In this document: piece after piece, positions 1 to 12,474 of the stretch
How positions within the stretch are numbered: position 1 is the stretch's first letter
How the letters are laid out: every line of letters starts with the position of its first letter
Translations under genes and position numbers: made by a program
Notes under the pieces: model-generated
Database searches by the model: none
What the model was told of the DNA's origin: nothing
Seen by the model: the letters and a program-made list of their open reading frames with translations, nothing else
Source: Ophiura sarsii
Lineage: Eukaryota; Echinodermata; Ophiuroidea; Amphilepidida; Ophiuridae
Assembly: GCA_035610835.1 (NCBI GenBank)
Contig: CM069455.1
Span: forward strand, 22,114,264 to 22,178,263
Reading direction: 5' to 3'
DNA length: 64,000 nt

Positions 1-743
1 GGCTCAAACAGTATTACTTCAAATGACATTTTGGGTCCATATAATTGGATTTGGCAGTTCTAAAATCCTACTACATCAATTGTTATGGACTCTGTGTGTG
101 TGTCATGTGCCTCTACGGAAGGTTACAATTATTATTTTGTGTAATAGGATGTGCCATAGTGATTGTAATTCAATTTATTTGACAGAAACACAAAGCTGAA
201 GCCATGATACATATGTAGGAATAGCTGCTAGATTTCTTTTTAAGAAATACGCATTAAACTCATTCAGTTAATTGAATACACTCTGTCTTCACTGCACAGA
301 GGTAGAAAAGGAGCGAGGCGTCTTTGCACAAATAGCTATTTTACTGTGAAAGCAGTATGTGTCGATCAAACACCGTCGTCATCCTAACACACGATTAGCT
401 CCGCCTAATTCTATTGACGACAACATTTAAAGATAACACTTGATGACGTCTCCCGATAAATCATAACATCACTATCAGCAAGCGCAGTTTTTTTTCTGAG
501 AAATCTTCAGTAAAACAAAACATGACACAAATATTTTTTAGGCGTTGTAATAGACTATAACATGGGCGCGGGGCGCTCACACTTTTTGTAAGGTGCTCAC
601 ACACACCACTACAACACCTTGATGAAAGGCTAGTCATGCCCCAACTGGTGTTTGGCATATATAAGAACAAAAGGGTGGCTTGTATGTTGGACTGAATCTA
701 AATAATGTATCTTCTTTTTTCTTTCTCTTTTCCTCCTCTGCAG
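1..743 (+). other. Intron upstream of the QKI exon
   Basis: No coding similarity is seen here. The stretch ends in a strong pyrimidine tract and a CAG acceptor at 741-743, so I read it as the 3' part of an intron of the QKI-like gene whose earlier exons lie outside the window. Confidence 0.7.
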
Positions 744-1037
744 CATCACCAAGGTCAATGGCGCCACCAGGGGCACTAATTCCACAGCCGCTCCGTTCAC
801 CGACGCCGGGACATCCCGGTCTAGCGGGCATGACGCCCCAGTTCATTCCGCGCATGACCGCTGCCCAGGGCCAGGCGTTACTTGCCAACGGCTCCCACCC
901 GCCAAACATGCCACACAACCATCAGGATGCGATGAGCATTATCTATGCGCCATACGGAGCTGCCGAACATTATCCCTATGCAATCACTCCAACACTTCTG
1001 GATTACGGGCCCCAAGTAACAGCAGATGGTGCAATCG
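744..1037 (+). CDS. QKI: QKI-like STAR RNA-binding protein, C-terminal exon (partial gene)
   Basis: Quaking/HOW proteins are KH-domain (STAR) RNA binders that control splicing, export, stability and translation of mRNAs carrying ACUAAY elements. This exon encodes the region after the KH/QUA2 domain. It begins SPRSMAPPGALIP and continues LRSPTPG, then a tyrosine-rich block with IIYAPY, EHYPYAITPTLLDY and a final DGAIG. In vertebrate QKI the corresponding blocks are LRTPTP, IYTPYEYPY and SGVLG, in the same order and spacing. The acceptor is CAG after a long T/C tract (741-743) and the donor is G|GTATGT after 1037, leaving one codon base (phase 1). The KH-encoding exons are not in the window. 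Identification is by recognised motifs plus perfect phase agreement with the two downstream exons. Confidence 0.9.
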
Positions 1038-1060
1038 GTATGTCCATGACTGTGCGCTAA
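1038..1060 (+). CDS. QKI: Alternative read-through tail of QKI (QKI-6-like short isoform)
   Basis: If the donor after 1037 is not used, the frame continues G-M-S-M-T-V-R and stops at TAA 1058-1060. Vertebrate QKI-6 ends with a similarly short tail that also starts GM. Here the GM codons are created by the splice-donor bases GGTATG. Such an isoform would lack the HPYQR nuclear-localisation motif of the next exon and would be expected to be cytoplasmic. That it is expressed is inference. A possible AATAAA for this 3' UTR lies near 2872. Confidence 0.45.
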
Positions 1061-3561
1061 ACAAATGTAATATTTAGGCAATCAGTAGTGGGCGCTGCTG
1101 TGTAAAGGATTGAGGGTCTGTCCCATTTTCCCACTACCTCCCTCGGATTGGATTGTTATCGATTGCGTTGGTCTCAGGTTTGGACCTCGATTTAGACAAA
1201 CAGCAAAGAAACCAGTATTATGCTGCTCGTTAAATTGAGCTAGTTTTCCACCAAAATTTATTTGACATTTGACAAACAGAGGATTTATCGCTGCCCTCTT
1301 GAGTTGCTAGTGTCTAGTCACATGTTATAAACCAATTTTATTGATGACTTTCTCTTACTAAAAAAAAGAGAATTCTGACCCGATCATGTCTTTCATATAT
1401 ATTTTCCAAATATTAATGATTCTGCTGATGATATTTTGAAGATAACTTTTGATCTTAAGCCTAGAAAAAAACTTTCCTAGAATTTGATAAAGCTATCAAG
1501 ATAGAAACACATAAGGAATGATAAATCAACCCCTATCGTTTGTCATTTCTTATATTTAGCATTGCTACCAGGCAACCATTTTCTAGGAATGTGACGCTTC
1601 CGTCTCTGGAGGGCGCTGTTGTCAGCCGACAGCGACGTTGTTGGGTTTTTTCACGGGGACCAACCCACGGTTGCCACGACATCTGATCATTGAATCGTGG
1701 GACAGTACTGAGCAATGAATCATATGAACCAAATTACATTTTATCATATTATATGAAATTTATATCTCTATTTTATATATAATATATCAGCACGTAGCTG
1801 CCGTGGTCATCACACGATGAAATGACCACAAACAGTGTTTTATCTTGGAGCGGCCAAGATAATTATTTCCCCATACCTCTGCACAGCCAAGGAGATGCTA
1901 TCTTTATGTTCCACTTCGTGGGGGTATTGAGCACAAACAATTCCTAAGAGTATTGCCAGAACTACTCTTAAGTAGCCCAACAAGTAGCTGACACAGTGGA
2001 TCAATTGGGCTACTTGGGTCTCATGGTGCACATACATTTCGGTGAAGCCATTGGGCTGATATTACCACGTTTCTGTCAACACTGAATGTAAACCACCAGA
2101 AAGTCTACTTTAATAACTACTATTTACAACAACCTGATTCTCTTTCGATTTTTCAACGCTCCTCTGCTATTTGTCGCAGCTGTCTTATCAAACCCCGCAT
2201 CGTTTTGATAACCCAATTATGTACATCGGACATTTAAGGCAAGGTGCTATTATGTTCTTTTATCAGTATTTATTGTTTGGTGTTGAGCCGCCAACATCCC
2301 GTCCATTTAACTTGCGTTGAAACATCTGAAAGAGAACACAGGTTAACATTTTAACCCATTCTTTTTGAAACCCCCTACCTCACTACACCCTACCCCCAAA
2401 CACGCCCCTTTTGGCTATGTGTGCTGCCTTGGTTATGCTTAATGGGACATGCAAGAAAGATACTTAAATCATTTACCACCTCATAGGCTTAATCAAAAGT
2501 GCAATTTAGGTTGATATATTCCTTGCCAATGTTAGACTCTCATCAAGTTTCGTCATAGCTGAATCTTAAAGTTAGAAAAAAGATAAACTAACTTAGTAAA
2601 ATAAAACCACCACAACATTTATGTTTTCCTTGTGACACCATCGTGAATCAATTGTTATTCTGGTGATGGGTTTAAACAGAGAAGAGGGGCACTATCCACT
2701 CAGGTCTCCAAATGTCAATCTTTTCTCCACCTCTATAGTTTATTTTGCATCGTGCTACGTATTTTCTTGGAGTTCTTTCTCGGTATACATTGTATCTTTC
2801 ATAATCATTACAAATCCAGTCGGTATGTTATGCATGTCATGGTCTTTTTCCGTAAAGTTGTATTAACGAAGTAATAAACACTTACGACCGCAAAGCTATT
2901 ACTGCAAACTGTCAGCCTCATCTCCCTGAAGGAAAAGTTCTGTGCGTATAGTTCGCTTCCCAGAGACCTTAGTTGAACTCTTACTCAGTGCCTATGTCTT
3001 CATATAGCATTCGCATAACTGCATTAGCGCCTAGCAGAACTTTTCCCTTAGGATGAGGTTATCTTCTAGTAATCAGGTAGTCATTTCTCTTGCATGTCCC
3101 AGTCATAACAAGCAATATCAATCTATTTATTATAAGGGGAACCTCATATTTGGACCCTGTCTGTGGTGAACTTGGTTGCTTTGGTAACCATTTCTGCCTC
3201 ATACAGATGGAAACTAGTCTTTTCAGTGTTGCCATACTAAGTATTTAGTGTTTTGATATAAAGAGAAAATTTCACAATTCTCTCTTGGTTTTGAAACAAT
3301 ACGTTATGCTGATTTCATGAGAATCTGAAACCGAAACCCTCAAGGGCTACATGATATGTAAATTTAATTTTACAACTTTTTTCACATACACAAATATGAT
3401 ATTGACCATTCTTTTCTGCAATATATGTTTATTTTGTGTTAGTCTGACATGATTTTATCAATCATGTGCAATTAATTTCTGCTTCTGTTGAGATCCAAGC
3501 AACGACCCAATTTGGTCAATTGGGGTACTTTTTTGTTGAAACATTAAAAATTAAATTTGAT
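1061..3561 (+). other. QKI intron or alternative 3' UTR
   Basis: No other exon is recognised in this stretch. It contains an ACTAAC motif at 2587-2592, an AATAAA near 2872 and the small inverted repeat at 2914-3060. If the short isoform exists, the left part is its 3' UTR. Confidence 0.5.
2914..3060. repeat. Short inverted-repeat element (MITE-like)
   Basis: Arms of about 28 bases face each other: the left arm contains CTCATCTCCCTGAAGGAAAA (about 2917-2936) and the right arm reads back as CCTCATCCTAAGGGAAAAG (from about 3060). Both continue into AAGTTCTG. The target duplication is not clear. Confidence 0.45.
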
Positions 3562-3695
3562 TTAACACTACCTCAAGGATTACTGAATTTCAATGCATTT
3601 CTCATGGCGATTCCAAATATGATAATGAAATTTAATAATTGTGAAATTTTGAAAGTCGTCTGCAGACGCCTGCCCGCCGCAGGCGAAAGTGTTAA
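3562..3695. mobile_element. TTAA-flanked MITE, family T1, internally deleted copy
   Basis: It starts TTAACACT at 3562 and ends AAAGTGTTAA at 3695. The inner part shares the T1 words GATTCCAAATATG and GTCGTCTGCAGACGCCTGC with copies at 20763, 39091, 48760, 52413 and 58920. At 134 bp it is shorter than the ~230-bp full copies. It lies in the QKI intron just before the cassette exon. Confidence 0.6.
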
Positions 3696-3870
3696 GATCC
3701 AGAAAAAGTGAGAAACCACCTCTATTCTATTTTCCCCAAATATGGCAACACTGAAGTGACAGACATTCCCACCTCAAGTCTTCTCACTGTCCCCTCTACC
3801 TCTCTTCTCACCATTTGCATGCATTTTTTTGTTGTCTAACATATCATCTTAATTAATTGTGTTGCACTAG

Positions 3871-3939
3871 GTGCAGTACCTAAGGTACGGAGGCAAGTCA
3901 GGGAACACCCTTACCAGAGGGCTGTCCTTGATGCAAGAG
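3871..3939 (+). CDS. QKI: QKI cassette exon with nuclear-localisation motif
   Basis: This 69-nt exon is a multiple of three with phase 1 at both ends. It completes a glycine and then encodes AVPKVRRQVREHPYQRAVLDAR. Vertebrate QKI-5 carries the same arrangement (AVATKVRR, then HPYQR, the STAR nuclear-localisation motif). The acceptor is CACTAG|GT at 3870 with a CTAAC branch-like site near 3836. The donor is AGAG|GTTAGT after 3939. Skipping it would keep the frame but remove the nuclear signal. If the donor is ignored, the frame closes at once as G-stop (TAG 3942-3944), giving another possible tail. Confidence 0.9.
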
Positions 3940-6900
3940 GTTAGTCGCAAATGTTTTTTCAAACATTTTCTCATATTTTTTTATTATTTATTTATATCAT
4001 GATTTTTTTACTTGCTTTGATGATTATTAGTATGATAATGATGGTATTTGAAGATTTGGACTTGGTGTACTTTTAAGTCCCAGCCATGTATCGAGTCTAA
4101 AGTACATTTTATCCTATTTGTATGTGTACTCCCTCGCTCGCTCACGCTTGGTGTGTTATAGTGAACACTAGGTAGCAGGTAAGCAGTATGATTGTAACAG
4201 CGTGATACAATGGCTATTCCACTTATAAGATATCCTCCCCCCTTCTGGAAAACACAACTGGATTACAAGGACTGTACATGTGCGTGCCTTCCACAAGGGT
4301 GTATGGAATGTGATAGAATAGCCCTCAGCTGTTTATTGAGTTGATTCACATAACAAACCGATGCGTGTGATGCATCGTATGCCTGGGTATGATTTTGAAT
4401 TGAACGGATACAATAGACAAAGAAGACACAAAGAAGCTTATTCTGGGGATTGAGGAGCTTCAGTCCCAGGAGCGTGTTGTTCTTGGTGTGCAGTATCCAT
4501 TGAATTCCAAGTCAGGTTATAGTACTTAAACCTTGCATTCATGAAAAAATAATGAAGCCAATCAAAATTTATAGAGAAAAATATCCCTTAAAATTTCCAT
4601 TAGTTTGTGGCTAGTTCTCCAGTGAGCACCTTGGTGCTTCTATTCACAGCACAGTGGTGTATCTCTAATTCAGTTTGCACTCAGTTTACTTCCTTCTACC
4701 ATTGATTCAATTTACCTATATGCCAAAAAGGGCAGAATTCACATCATCGTACATTCTTATCAAGACCTGGCACAAGTTTATCTCTCAAATGAAGACACAG
4801 ATCAAATCCTGTTGTCCTGTCAATAGAGGATACAAATACATCTTGAACTGTATCTGTGAGACTATCAATTTTCTCTATCGTCTAAACACTTTGGTGTCGT
4901 ACCATTTTCTTGAGCACTTTCCAACTAATATCAAGCATCTGTCCTGGCAACAGTGCCATATAATCTTGCATAAGTGTATGTTAATTGATACGCTCTTATG
5001 GTATACATTATACCTTGTGTCGGGTAGAACTAGAACCCCCCTCGACCCACGACCCCCTTTAGCCTGATCCGACGGAATTCCGATATCCAATTCCTTTGAA
5101 ATATTTCCTCTGCTTTGGTAATCCGAGTCACGATGCCATATGTTTGCCTGGCTGACAGAAGGTGCTGCTAGGCATCACGCAGGTAATAATGTTAGATATA
5201 GATAGATAAATAGATGGATAATTATGAGGCTCTTTATATCATTGACTTGATGTCTCAACTTGAAGAGTGAAGATCTTATCTAGCGCGTCTGTCTGCCAGG
5301 CAATGTGCTCCAGATGCAATATTGTATCATATGTCATCCACACCAGACCGCTGGTAATAAAACAAGCTCTCATATAGTGGCATATGTGGCTTGTTACCGC
5401 ACCACAAATAGGACGGCTCAAATCCAAGCTGTCTGATTGAAGTACACCTATTTAAACTCAATTACAAACTAGTAGGTTTTTACACTTTAAAATCACTTTC
5501 ATTTGGTGTATTCAATGTGTTCAGAAGTTTCTGCAGAGCATAAAATAACCAGTCTTGTCAAGATCTGTTAACCTTCTTTTTTGTTGTTGAATATCTTGAG
5601 GCTACTTCGCTGAGAAGGAAACTATTTTTTTCATGAATGCAAGTTTAGGTTTATAATGAAGGCAATGATGACATTCATAAAAAAGGGTGCCTACCCACAT
5701 CGGCATAATTCTGTTATACCCTACACGCCAACATCGGTAGTATGTGTCGTTCTTAAAAATCACGCACCATGAATACCCCTGTGAAGGGTATAACAGAATT
5801 ACTCCAACACATCTATGAGAGCTCATCTCTAGGCCCCACAGATGATTCATTTTAATTGGAGCCCTGATGACGTACATGGTTTGCAGCTGCAGCAGTCATG
5901 GTGGAAAGCATCCCAAAATTGACTTAGTGTTATAGGATAGCAATACATAGTCACAAAAACAACGTTAACATATGACGCGCGGAATACAATCAGAACTTAT
6001 AACATTTAATCACGTCTTAACAAAGTGTTTACATCTATGAGCGTTAACAAAAGAGTAATTAAGAGTATTAACAAACCAAAAACACATTCTTGGCCAACTG
6101 TTATGTAGGCATTGTCATCAAAATTACGCATTATACAGACATACAACACCTCAAAGCCACCTCCACTGCAACAGAAGTGATACAACCACACATGCAAAAC
6201 CACTATCAAAATCAGAGTGACAAACTCACACACAGCAATACCACTACCACCACCTCCCCACTGTCTGGTAAAGTCACATACTACACTACTACTACCATTA
6301 TGCTCATTGCAACAACTAGACTGATCATAGTCCGTTCACTATGCTTTTTGTTTCTGTCTCACAAAGACCAATGAATGATAAAGGCCAAGGGATGAGATTG
6401 CGCCCTCGCCAGCGACTGGCAGGCCGATTTTTAAAAACATCCTCTGTGATTGGTCGATGACGTTCCACTGCTGTAGAGGAAAGACTGAAATACATTCCGG
6501 TACAGCCACCGTGCCTGGTTAGTGTTTTCACTTTCGGGAAAAAACAAATGGAGTGCATTTTTGATGAAGGCATGATTTAATAATATAATCTTATCTTACA
6601 ATGCTAGTGGTGCATGTTCCTTTAATCCGAATAATGTTAACATAATTTATTTTTTAACGCTGACTGTAACCACAAAGAACTGTAGATCCAGTGGTTTTGA
6701 TCGGTGAAGCTCTATTCGTGCGTGGCTAGTGTTTCTTAAAAACTAAAAAATATATATCTCAAACTTTGCCAAATGTGCATTTGATACCATTAACAAGAAG
6801 TAATTGCTAACAATACTAGTCGAAAAAGTCACATCTTTACTGCCAATATTTTGAGATAAAGTGCAATTTTTAATCAAATATGAATAAATAAGTGTTATTC

Positions 6901-8990
6901 CTTTTTCGAGATCACCTACACTTTTGACATACTTTGGATTTCCAGACATGTTGAACAAATACAAATTATTTGTTAAGTTAGTATGTAGAAGTTGCCATCG
7001 TGTTTCCTAGCAGCATTAATCACAAATCACATACTGTTGGGAAAAGCCAGCTTTGCTCCTAAGGAATTTATTCAGACCAATTTGTTGTAATCAAGCCTTT
7101 CTTTAATAATAGAGAAGCAATGCACAAAATGAGTTATTGGTGGTAAAATAAAATGCAAACATTGCACGTCGGGGATGCATCCAGTAGGGCTAACTACTCA
7201 TCATTTGCAAATTACCCCCTTCCCACCTGCCCCTTGCCCCCTTCCCCTTATATAACATGCATGACTTACAGAAAACATACTACATCACCATAACCAGGAA
7301 ATAAACAGTAACACAATAATACCATCAAGTGAATGAATGCCAATCATAAATAAATAGCGACTGCATTTTTATAAAAACTATTTTATTTTGTACTATTGCT
7401 TTTTATTTTAAATAAAAATCATAGAATTTCTTAATGTGTTTCTGCTTTTGGGATGCTTTCCTATATAACATGCTTGGTCCATATACTGATAATAATATGG
7501 AAATAAGATTGGTAGGATTTATCAACTATCAATGTGGTTCTGATAATTCCGAAAAAGAGTGTGCTATGTTCTGCTCCAAAGAAATAATGCCACTTAAAAA
7601 CCTGGACTTGTGTGTGCCTGTGCGATTTTATAATCCCTGGGACTTCAAGCAGCCCGAAACTTCCATAAACATGTGATGTTAACAACTTCTCATATCCGAT
7701 GTTTAGCAAGGGGCAAAGATCCTTTATTCAAATCATCTATCTGTTGGGTTTACGTTATAAGTATATTTGTGGCTTACAACACTTTTGAAGGGTGAAATGA
7801 ATTGCTTATCAAAATGATGCTTACAATTGTATTTTACGAGGTTGTGAGGGAAGTTTGAAATGTCGCATCGCAAATTTATGGAAGTATTCAATACAAACCT
7901 CATAAGGTAAGCCCTTATGAGGAGTGTATGTCAGGGTTTGGTTTACTACCCAGGGATTCGCACACAACACCTCGGCGATAGAGTAAAGCATGCGATAAAA
8001 TGTGTGTGTGTATAGGTTTATTTGTAGATTTACTTCTGTACATTTAAGTTCTAAAAAAGTTGTGTACATTTTGCTCTCTATAAAGTCTATAGCAGGAAAG
8101 ATACAGTATTATAAATATAATGGTTCTAAGTAGGCAGATATTGCTCTATCATATATTATGTGCTCTGGTGCCGGGATTTACGTAGTTTGAGTAGGTGTTA
8201 CAAATGTTGATATTTTAGCTTTTTAGAAATGGTTTTAAAGTACAGGGTCAGTCAAGTTGGGTCATGATAGTGAAAAATAGGGGTTTATGGGATTTGTATG
8301 TGTATTAGTATAGCCACTCAACAAAATGGACATTTTTTTTTTATAAATGCAGTTGATCTGCGAAGTATTATTCTTGGTAAAGACTTGCCGTCTTTACCGT
8401 CATCAGTGTGTGAACTCAATGAAAAGTGCTCTTGGCTATACACATGTGTAGCTGACTTGTATTAGGCATCAAAATGTATCTCACCCCGCGAGGGTTTCAA
8501 ATGACATTAAGAATAATTGCTAGACATTTTGGAATTGAATTGAAATTGTTGCATTGATCAATTTTGGAGTGGGGGGGAACTTGTAACAGAATTTTGGTAC
8601 AAAGGTTCCAATTTATATTCGATACTAGCGTAGGTGTTCAAACAATAAATTAAAATTTTCCCTAATAAGCTTATTTGGAACACGAACCATCTTACCTTAT
8701 ATAAGCACCAACTCAGGAATGATGTACTAAATTGATGAATTGAGAAGAAAATCTTTTACCATATTTAAAAATTGGATAAACAATTTGTGAACTTATTCGT
8801 AGTTGCATATATCAGTACTTGCGTGTTACGACCAAAAGCTAGGTTTTGTAGGATTGTGTCGCTCATTTTTAATTTTTAACAACTGATAATACTTAAAACT
8901 CAATAATTTAACTAATTTTGTGATTAAATCAAGTTTGCTGACAACAATCAACTCAAAAATGTTCTCAATTAAATGTTTTATAACTCATTG

Positions 8991-9068
8991 ACATCTCCGG
9001 CTGTTTTTTCTGCAAAATTTAGTGATAATTTGATGTCTCCGGTTGTTTTTTCTGCAAAATATAGTGAA
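8991..9068. repeat. Short tandem duplication
   Basis: Two adjacent ~39-bp units share the words TCTCCGG, TGTTTTTTCTGCAAAAT and TAGTGA. Confidence 0.7.
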
Positions 9069-11721
9069 AATAGATTAACCCTTTTTAAAACTCTTTGAAA
9101 AAATAACCTCAGATGGGCAAGACTCTTTGAATTTGTTTATTTTATTTTTTGTTTGTTTTGAATTTATTGAACATGGCAAACATTTACTAACTCGGTTAAC
9201 TCAAATCTGCGCTGGGTGCAGATGTAACAAATTTTTGATATTATTTTGATGCATTTACGCAATAAAATGCAGCTTTTAGTAGATATATGAGGACCATATA
9301 AGTCCAATTTGTATATAAAGATCGCACGGGGTTATGTGTAAATATCTATAGTATCTATATCGAAGCCCTATTTTATACCAAGGCTTTACGTCACATAAAG
9401 AAAGAAGAAGATATATATTTTTCACCGTAAAATTTGATCCAAAGATTATGTAGACAGTATCTTTTAAAAAAATTGCTGATTTTTTTCAGCTATTTATTGT
9501 GTCTTTATATAAATGTAACGTGGTACTATGTTATTATCAGTAGTTTATAGCTATGGTAGGGACGTAGCTATTTTTAGGTTGTTACAAAGTGATGTTGTCG
9601 TTGTTTACTTGCAGTTGTTTACTAAGCTATTCGTACGATTCACTTCAGTATTGAGTTCTCGTTTTGAAGTTGGAATATAAATTGATTTACACAATTTTGT
9701 AGGAGATCAGTTTTCCCTATATTGATTCGAAAAAGAGAGATATAGCTTTTGTAAACAGGATCAAGTAAACAAAGCAACGTCACCACTAGAGGGTAGAGAT
9801 GTAGAAATTGATCATGTTGGATTTCCTATTCACTTGCAGGGCGTAAAATATTGTCTGCCATTTCACATCATTAAACTGGGGAAATATAGCCTAATTCTTT
9901 TAAATAATAAAAGAAATTGGACATAATTTATTTGAAAAGATGTTTCATGCCATTCCAAAATGTTGATTATTTTGATGAATACTTTTGCATTAAACAGAAT
10001 TCCACAAATATTCACCCCACATTTTGATGCAATTATTCGAGCGGCAACATTTTGACGCCCCAACAGAGAAATGCGAAAACCGACATCACATGATTAGCTG
10101 ATATCGATCAATAGAGGGCGTATTATATATTTTTACAGTCACGTAGAGAATTAGGATTATGCTACCTGTATTCAACAAGACTGTCAAAAAAAATTTAAAG
10201 AGATATAAAAAACGAAAATATATGAAAAGGGAATGGATGGAATTCATCCAAATAAAAAATAAATTGGAGAAAATACATGAAGCAATGGAGTTGAGTCTTT
10301 TAAAGGATCGCATCCACACGTCCGAGTTCAATGTACCAGCTAGAGACTGCATCGTTAAGCCACGCCTTTATGAAAAATCAAACTGAGAATTGTATCATGC
10401 TGTTGTTTTGCTTGATACATTCCAATGGAGTGTTTGAAGTTTTGATCACAAATTATTGCTTTTTAGAAGCTTCTTTAGAAATATATGATGCAATTATGGA
10501 TGGCAAAGCCCTACGTATAGCACGACTTCGCATCAAATACTAAATTTCATCATAAATTGTTATTTTGTGACGTAGCAACTTTAACAATTATGCGCATGTG
10601 AGCATTTGATGGGTTAAAGACAATAGCTGATGAACAGGTAACCAAACACGCTGGATGGTCGTTCACATTTTTGATCGTCACTTCACACATATCAGCACAA
10701 CATTTCATTGAACTGGCAAAACTTTGAGCCAAATTTGCTCAACAATTTGCTGGTTTATGTTTCTTTTATAAAGGCGTGCGCTGGAACAGCATCCGGCGGT
10801 ACAATAACATCATAATAATATTTTTTTATTGTTATACTGTTTTGTGTTGGTACATTTGTTGGGTTCGACAAGGGACTAATTTCATTGCTGTACTATCTAT
10901 CATGTAATACTGTAGAGTTTAATGTTTTTTGATATCAGAAAATCACTAACTTCATTATAATACTAACAATCATGGCAAGTTTGCACCCTTTTTGATTGCT
11001 ATTTCATTATGCACACTCGGTGGTGATCATGTTTACCCACCCACCCTATACCCCCTGTTCTCTCTCATGTTACCCTAGACTACATCCCCCAGTCTTCAAT
11101 ATTACTGTACGGCCGCTGAAGCCTGCAAGATAGCGACGTAAGAGGGCGCCTAAGAGTCACAGTCTAATGTTACCCCCCACCCCTATCAACTGCTTACTTT
11201 CTTTTTATACTAGATGATGTTCTATGTTCATTGACAAATCGCATGCCCGCCCTCGCTCTTTACTCTCCTGCCAATTCATCAACAGCAATTAATGGACCAC
11301 TGGCTATTTGTTTTTCTTGTTTACTGATCGTGACGCATGCCCCCTCTTTTTAAAACGTTGTCCTTGAAAACCAAAAAGCAACCGAACCTAACATTTGCTC
11401 AACATTTTGTTTCTTTCTATCAGTAGTAGAATTGCTTTACTATGTTTATTAATTTCTTCTTTTTGTCCATAATTCTCTTCAAGTTTACTTTTTTCTTCTT
11501 CTTTTTTGTCAAATTTTAAATTGCCCTACCATTTTTGAGTCAATGCAAATTCCGTCTCAGAAATCCAAATTTATTGGGAAGTTTTATAATGAAATTCCTT
11601 TCATTCCACTATCAATTTCTTTTCCAGTAAAAATATATAAGTCCTCCTCCTCGACAAAAAGTCCCTCTTTTTCTTGATTGCCCCCTCCCTTTTCTTCTTC
11701 ACTTTACCATCCTCCCCTCTA

Positions 11722-11904
11722 TAGACCTTATCGCACATGGTACAAATCAATTCATTATCCTTTTTCTGATGCATTGTGGGATAACAAAGTGGGAACATTA
11801 ATGCATTGTGGGATAGAAAAGGGACAAATTTGCCCCTTTTTCTATCCCATAATGCATCAGAACAGGATAATGAATTGATTTGTACCTATCTACAATAAGG
11901 TCTA
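11722..11904. mobile_element. MITE family A, copy A1
   Basis: The terminal inverted repeats begin TAGACCTTAT and end ATAAGGTCTA. Inside lie mirror-image blocks around TGCATTGTGGGAT and ATCCCATAATGCATCAG. Two more copies are at 15739-15902 and 56905-57052. The TA at each end may be the target duplication. Confidence 0.75.
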
Positions 11905-12375
11905 TCCCTGCATATAACTTGCCATGGTTGAAAGATACCTAGAGCTTCACAGTAGAATCTGTACGTTAATATCGGACTAAAACAAAAGGAAGTCTTGTTT
12001 CTCAACTCGATGTGCACAGCTTTTTTTCTGACTGTTTTAACCACATAATCAATTTTTCTCGGCCATTTAAGAGAACATTTTGAGACACTTGCCAAAAATG
12101 AATGATATAAAGACAATTATCATTTAAAGCAATTCATTGTTGGATTAATTGCTTGCATTATTGGTCAAAATTAAAAATAATAAAAATTGAACAAATATTT
12201 CAAAAAAAAAGATGAAGAAACAAAACTTCTTTTTGGTTTGGTTCTAAGACTTCATAGTGTACACATAAAACCTTCATTTGTTTGTTTAAAAAACCTAATT
12301 TAAAAAAATCAAATCCATCTTTGTGCATGCATTTTTGTGTACTATCAAATGCTAAACTATCCAATAGTCAAAAAA

Positions 12376-12381
12376 ACTAAC
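12376..12381 (+). promoter_or_regulatory. ACUAAC motif in the intron before the last QKI exon
   Basis: ACTAAC sits 56 bases upstream of the terminal acceptor, at the start of a pyrimidine-rich stretch. ACUAAC is both the Quaking-binding core and a strong branch-point sequence, so it could serve either role. Confidence 0.4.
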
Positions 12382-12437
12382 ACAAATTCTTTTCTTTCTT
12401 TTTTTCCCATTTTACGGTTCATTAACTACTATACCAG

Positions 12438-12454
12438 CCGCCACTGGCAACTAG
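12438..12454 (+). CDS. QKI: QKI terminal coding exon (QKI-5-type tail AATGN)
   Basis: The exon starts after the CAG acceptor at 12437. Joining the single base left at 3939 to CC gives Ala, then GCC ACT GGC AAC TAG. The joined tail is therefore DAR-AATGN-stop, the same final residues (RAATGN) as vertebrate QKI-5. Only about five codons are present, so it is far too short for any ORF search. The exact phase fit and residue match make it convincing. The rest of the exon is 3' UTR. Confidence 0.88.
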
Positions 12455-12460
12455 AAATGA

Positions 12461-12474
12461 TAACAGCCACTAAC
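12461..12474 (+). promoter_or_regulatory. Bipartite Quaking-response-like element
   Basis: UAAC at 12461-12464 lies four bases before ACUAAC at 12469-12474. This is seven bases past the QKI stop codon. A half-site plus core within 20 nt is the known preferred QKI target layout, so self-binding of the mRNA is suggested. Confidence 0.5.

Larger units (their letters stand above)
3940..12437 (+). other. Last QKI intron (about 8.5 kb)
   Basis: This is bounded by GTTAGT at 3940 and a CAG acceptor at 12435-12437. It holds a GATA-like short repeat (about 5193-5221), an 18-bp inverted pair (5706-5722 and 5785-5801), a ~40-bp tandem duplication at 8991-9068 and MITE copy A1 (11722-11904). No further exon was recognised. 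I did not find a QKI-7-like tail exon. Confidence 0.6.

Noticed and set aside
4675..5067. 130-codon plus-strand frame in the QKI intron
   Set aside because: No family resemblance; opposite-strand frame equally open; intronic position.
6090..6374. Threonine-rich frame
   Set aside because: Low-complexity ACC/ACT repeats, not a protein domain.
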